Below, piece after piece: positions 5,770 through 6,715 of a stretch of DNA of 6,715 nt (the stretch's first letter is position 1; the number at the start of each line of letters is the position of its first letter). Both the position numbers and the translations under genes were made by a program. The notes under the pieces were generated by a model. It was not told the DNA's origin. It ran no database searches and saw only the letters and a list, made by a program, of their open reading frames with translations. The DNA is taken from positions 1 to 6,715 of the forward strand of contig SLAK01000243.1 in NCBI GenBank assembly GCA_007126855.1, read 5' to 3'. The DNA is from Dehalococcoidia bacterium (GTDB lineage Bacteria > Chloroflexota > Dehalococcoidia > Tepidiformales > Tepidiformaceae).

Positions 5770-6715
5770 CTAGCCGATAGCGCCTTCCATCTGCAGCTCG
5801 ATGAGCCGGTTGAGCTCCACGGCGTATTCCATCGGGAGCTCCTTCACGATGGGCTCCACGAATCCATTCACGATCATCTTCGCGGCCGCTTCCTCGCTCA
5901 TCCCGCGGCTCATCAGGTAGAAGAGCTGATCCTCGCTGAGCTTGGATACGTACGCCTCGTGCTCGATGTGCACGTCCGGCGCATCGATCTCCATCGTCGG
6001 GTAGGTATCCGAACGCGACTCCTCGTCGAGCAGCAGCGCGTCACAACGAACCGTCGACCGCACGTTCTCGCAGTCCTCGTAGACCTTCAGCAGGCCGCGG
6101 TAGCTCGTGCGGCCGCCGTCCTTGCTGAGCGACTTCGAGATGATCGTGGAGGTCGTGTCCGAAGCGGCATGGATAACCTTCCCGCCTGCGTCCTGGTGCT
6201 GTCCCTGGCCGGCGAATGCCAGCGAAAGGATCTCGGCGTGTGCACGTGGTCCCATCAGGTAGACAGACGGGAACTTCGTGGTCAGCTTCGAACCAAGGTT
6301 GCCGTCGACCCACTCCATTACCGCGTCCTCGTGGGCCACGGCGCGCTTCGTCACCAGGTTGAAGACGTTGTTCGACCAGTTCTGGATCGTCGTGTAGCGG
6401 ACGCGTGCGCCCTTCTTCACCACGATCTCCACCACCGCACTGTGCAGCGAATCGCTCGAGTAAATTGGTGCCGTGCAGCCTTCCACGTAGTGCACCGAAC
6501 TCCCCTCATCCGCGATGATGAGCGTCCGCTCGAACTGGCCCATGTTCTGGGTGTTGATGCGGAAATAGGCCTGCAGCGGGATGTCCACGTGAACTCCCGG
6601 CGGCACGTAAATGAACGAACCACCAGACCATACCGCCGTGTTTAGCGCCGAATACTTGTTGTCCCCTGCGGGGACCACCGTTCCGAAGTGCTCACGCACG
6701 ATCTCCGGATGTTCC
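5770..6715 (-). CDS. sufB: SufB, Fe-S cluster scaffold subunit (N-terminus outside window)
   Basis: The 314 visible residues are the C-terminal two thirds of SufB, the main scaffold on which clusters assemble; full-length proteins are about 465-500 residues. The frame is open to the edge, with the first whole codon at 6714-6712 ([15 protein letters not shown]). Visible residues include C80 in VEGCTAP, corresponding to the sulfur-accepting C254 of E. coli SufB; C224 in VRCDALLL, corresponding to C405; and H252/E253 in [10 protein letters not shown], corresponding to H433/E434. The distance from C224 to E253 (29) equals that from C405 to E434. The C-terminal helical region ([14 protein letters not shown] and on) is the SufC-binding part. 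A GTG codon at 6699-6697 is an internal valine and not a start. The stop is TAG at 5770-5772. sufC is expected upstream. Confidence 0.97.
   Translation of the reverse strand, partial: EHPEIVREHFGTVVPAGDNKYSALNTAVWSGGSFIYVPPGVHVDIPLQAYFRINTQNMGQFERTLIIADEGSSVHYVEGCTAPIYSSDSLHSAVVEIVVKKGARVRYTTIQNWSNNVFNLVTKRAVAHEDAVMEWVDGNLGSKLTTKFPSVYLMGPRAHAEILSLAFAGQGQHQDAGGKVIHAASDTTSTIISKSLSKDGGRTSYRGLLKVYEDCENVRSTVRCDALLLDEESRSDTYPTMEIDAPDVHIEHEAYVSKLSEDQLFYLMSRGMSEEAAAKMIVNGFVEPIVKELPMEYAVELNRLIELQMEGAIG

Overview
The window is a tightly packed, entirely minus-strand gene run from a bacterium with high GC content (roughly 60% by eye). It holds most of a SUF iron-sulfur cluster assembly operon, followed by a Fur-family regulator and the start of a glycolate-oxidase-type flavoprotein pair. 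In transcription order (high to low coordinates) the genes are: sufB (N-terminus outside the window), sufD, a small Rieske-type [2Fe-2S] protein, sufS, sufU, a sufT-like MIP18/DUF59 protein, a Fur/PerR/Zur-family repressor, glcD-like FAD-linked oxidase, and the first 34 codons of a second, glcE-like FAD-binding protein that leaves the window at position 1.

The gene set sufB-D-S-U plus sufT, with SufU as the sulfur acceptor and no SufE or SufA, is of the Gram-positive/Chloroflexota type and not the enterobacterial type. The lack of sufC between sufD and sufS argues against the common actinobacterial (B-D-C-S-U-T) and Bacillus (C-D-S-U-B) orders. From memory, a Rieske gene between sufD and sufS occurs in Chloroflexota, so I favour a member of that phylum. 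This is an inference from gene order and GC content, not a proven assignment. sufC, the ATPase, is expected just beyond position 6715.

The genes work together as follows. SufS takes sulfur from cysteine and SufU carries it as a persulfide. SufB, SufD and the off-window SufC form the scaffold on which the cluster is built. SufT-like proteins help maturation or delivery. The Rieske protein may supply electrons or simply be a client. The Fur-family protein could sense metal or peroxide and control the locus. GlcD and GlcE normally act with the iron-sulfur subunit GlcF to oxidise glycolate or other 2-hydroxyacids, which would give a functional link to cluster supply.

Spacing is extremely compact. 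There are gene overlaps at sufD/Rieske (4 bp), sufS/sufU (26 bp), fur/glcD (17 bp) and glcD/glcE (8 bp), and gaps of 7 to 84 bp elsewhere. I see no convincing promoter, terminator, RNA gene, mobile element or CRISPR array. No stretch over 100 bases lacks a gene. The catalytic residues I know for each family are present, so the core genes look intact and ordinary. The points of interest are the Rieske insertion, the sufB-sufD spacer hairpin, and the joining of suf, fur and glycolate-oxidase genes in one run.
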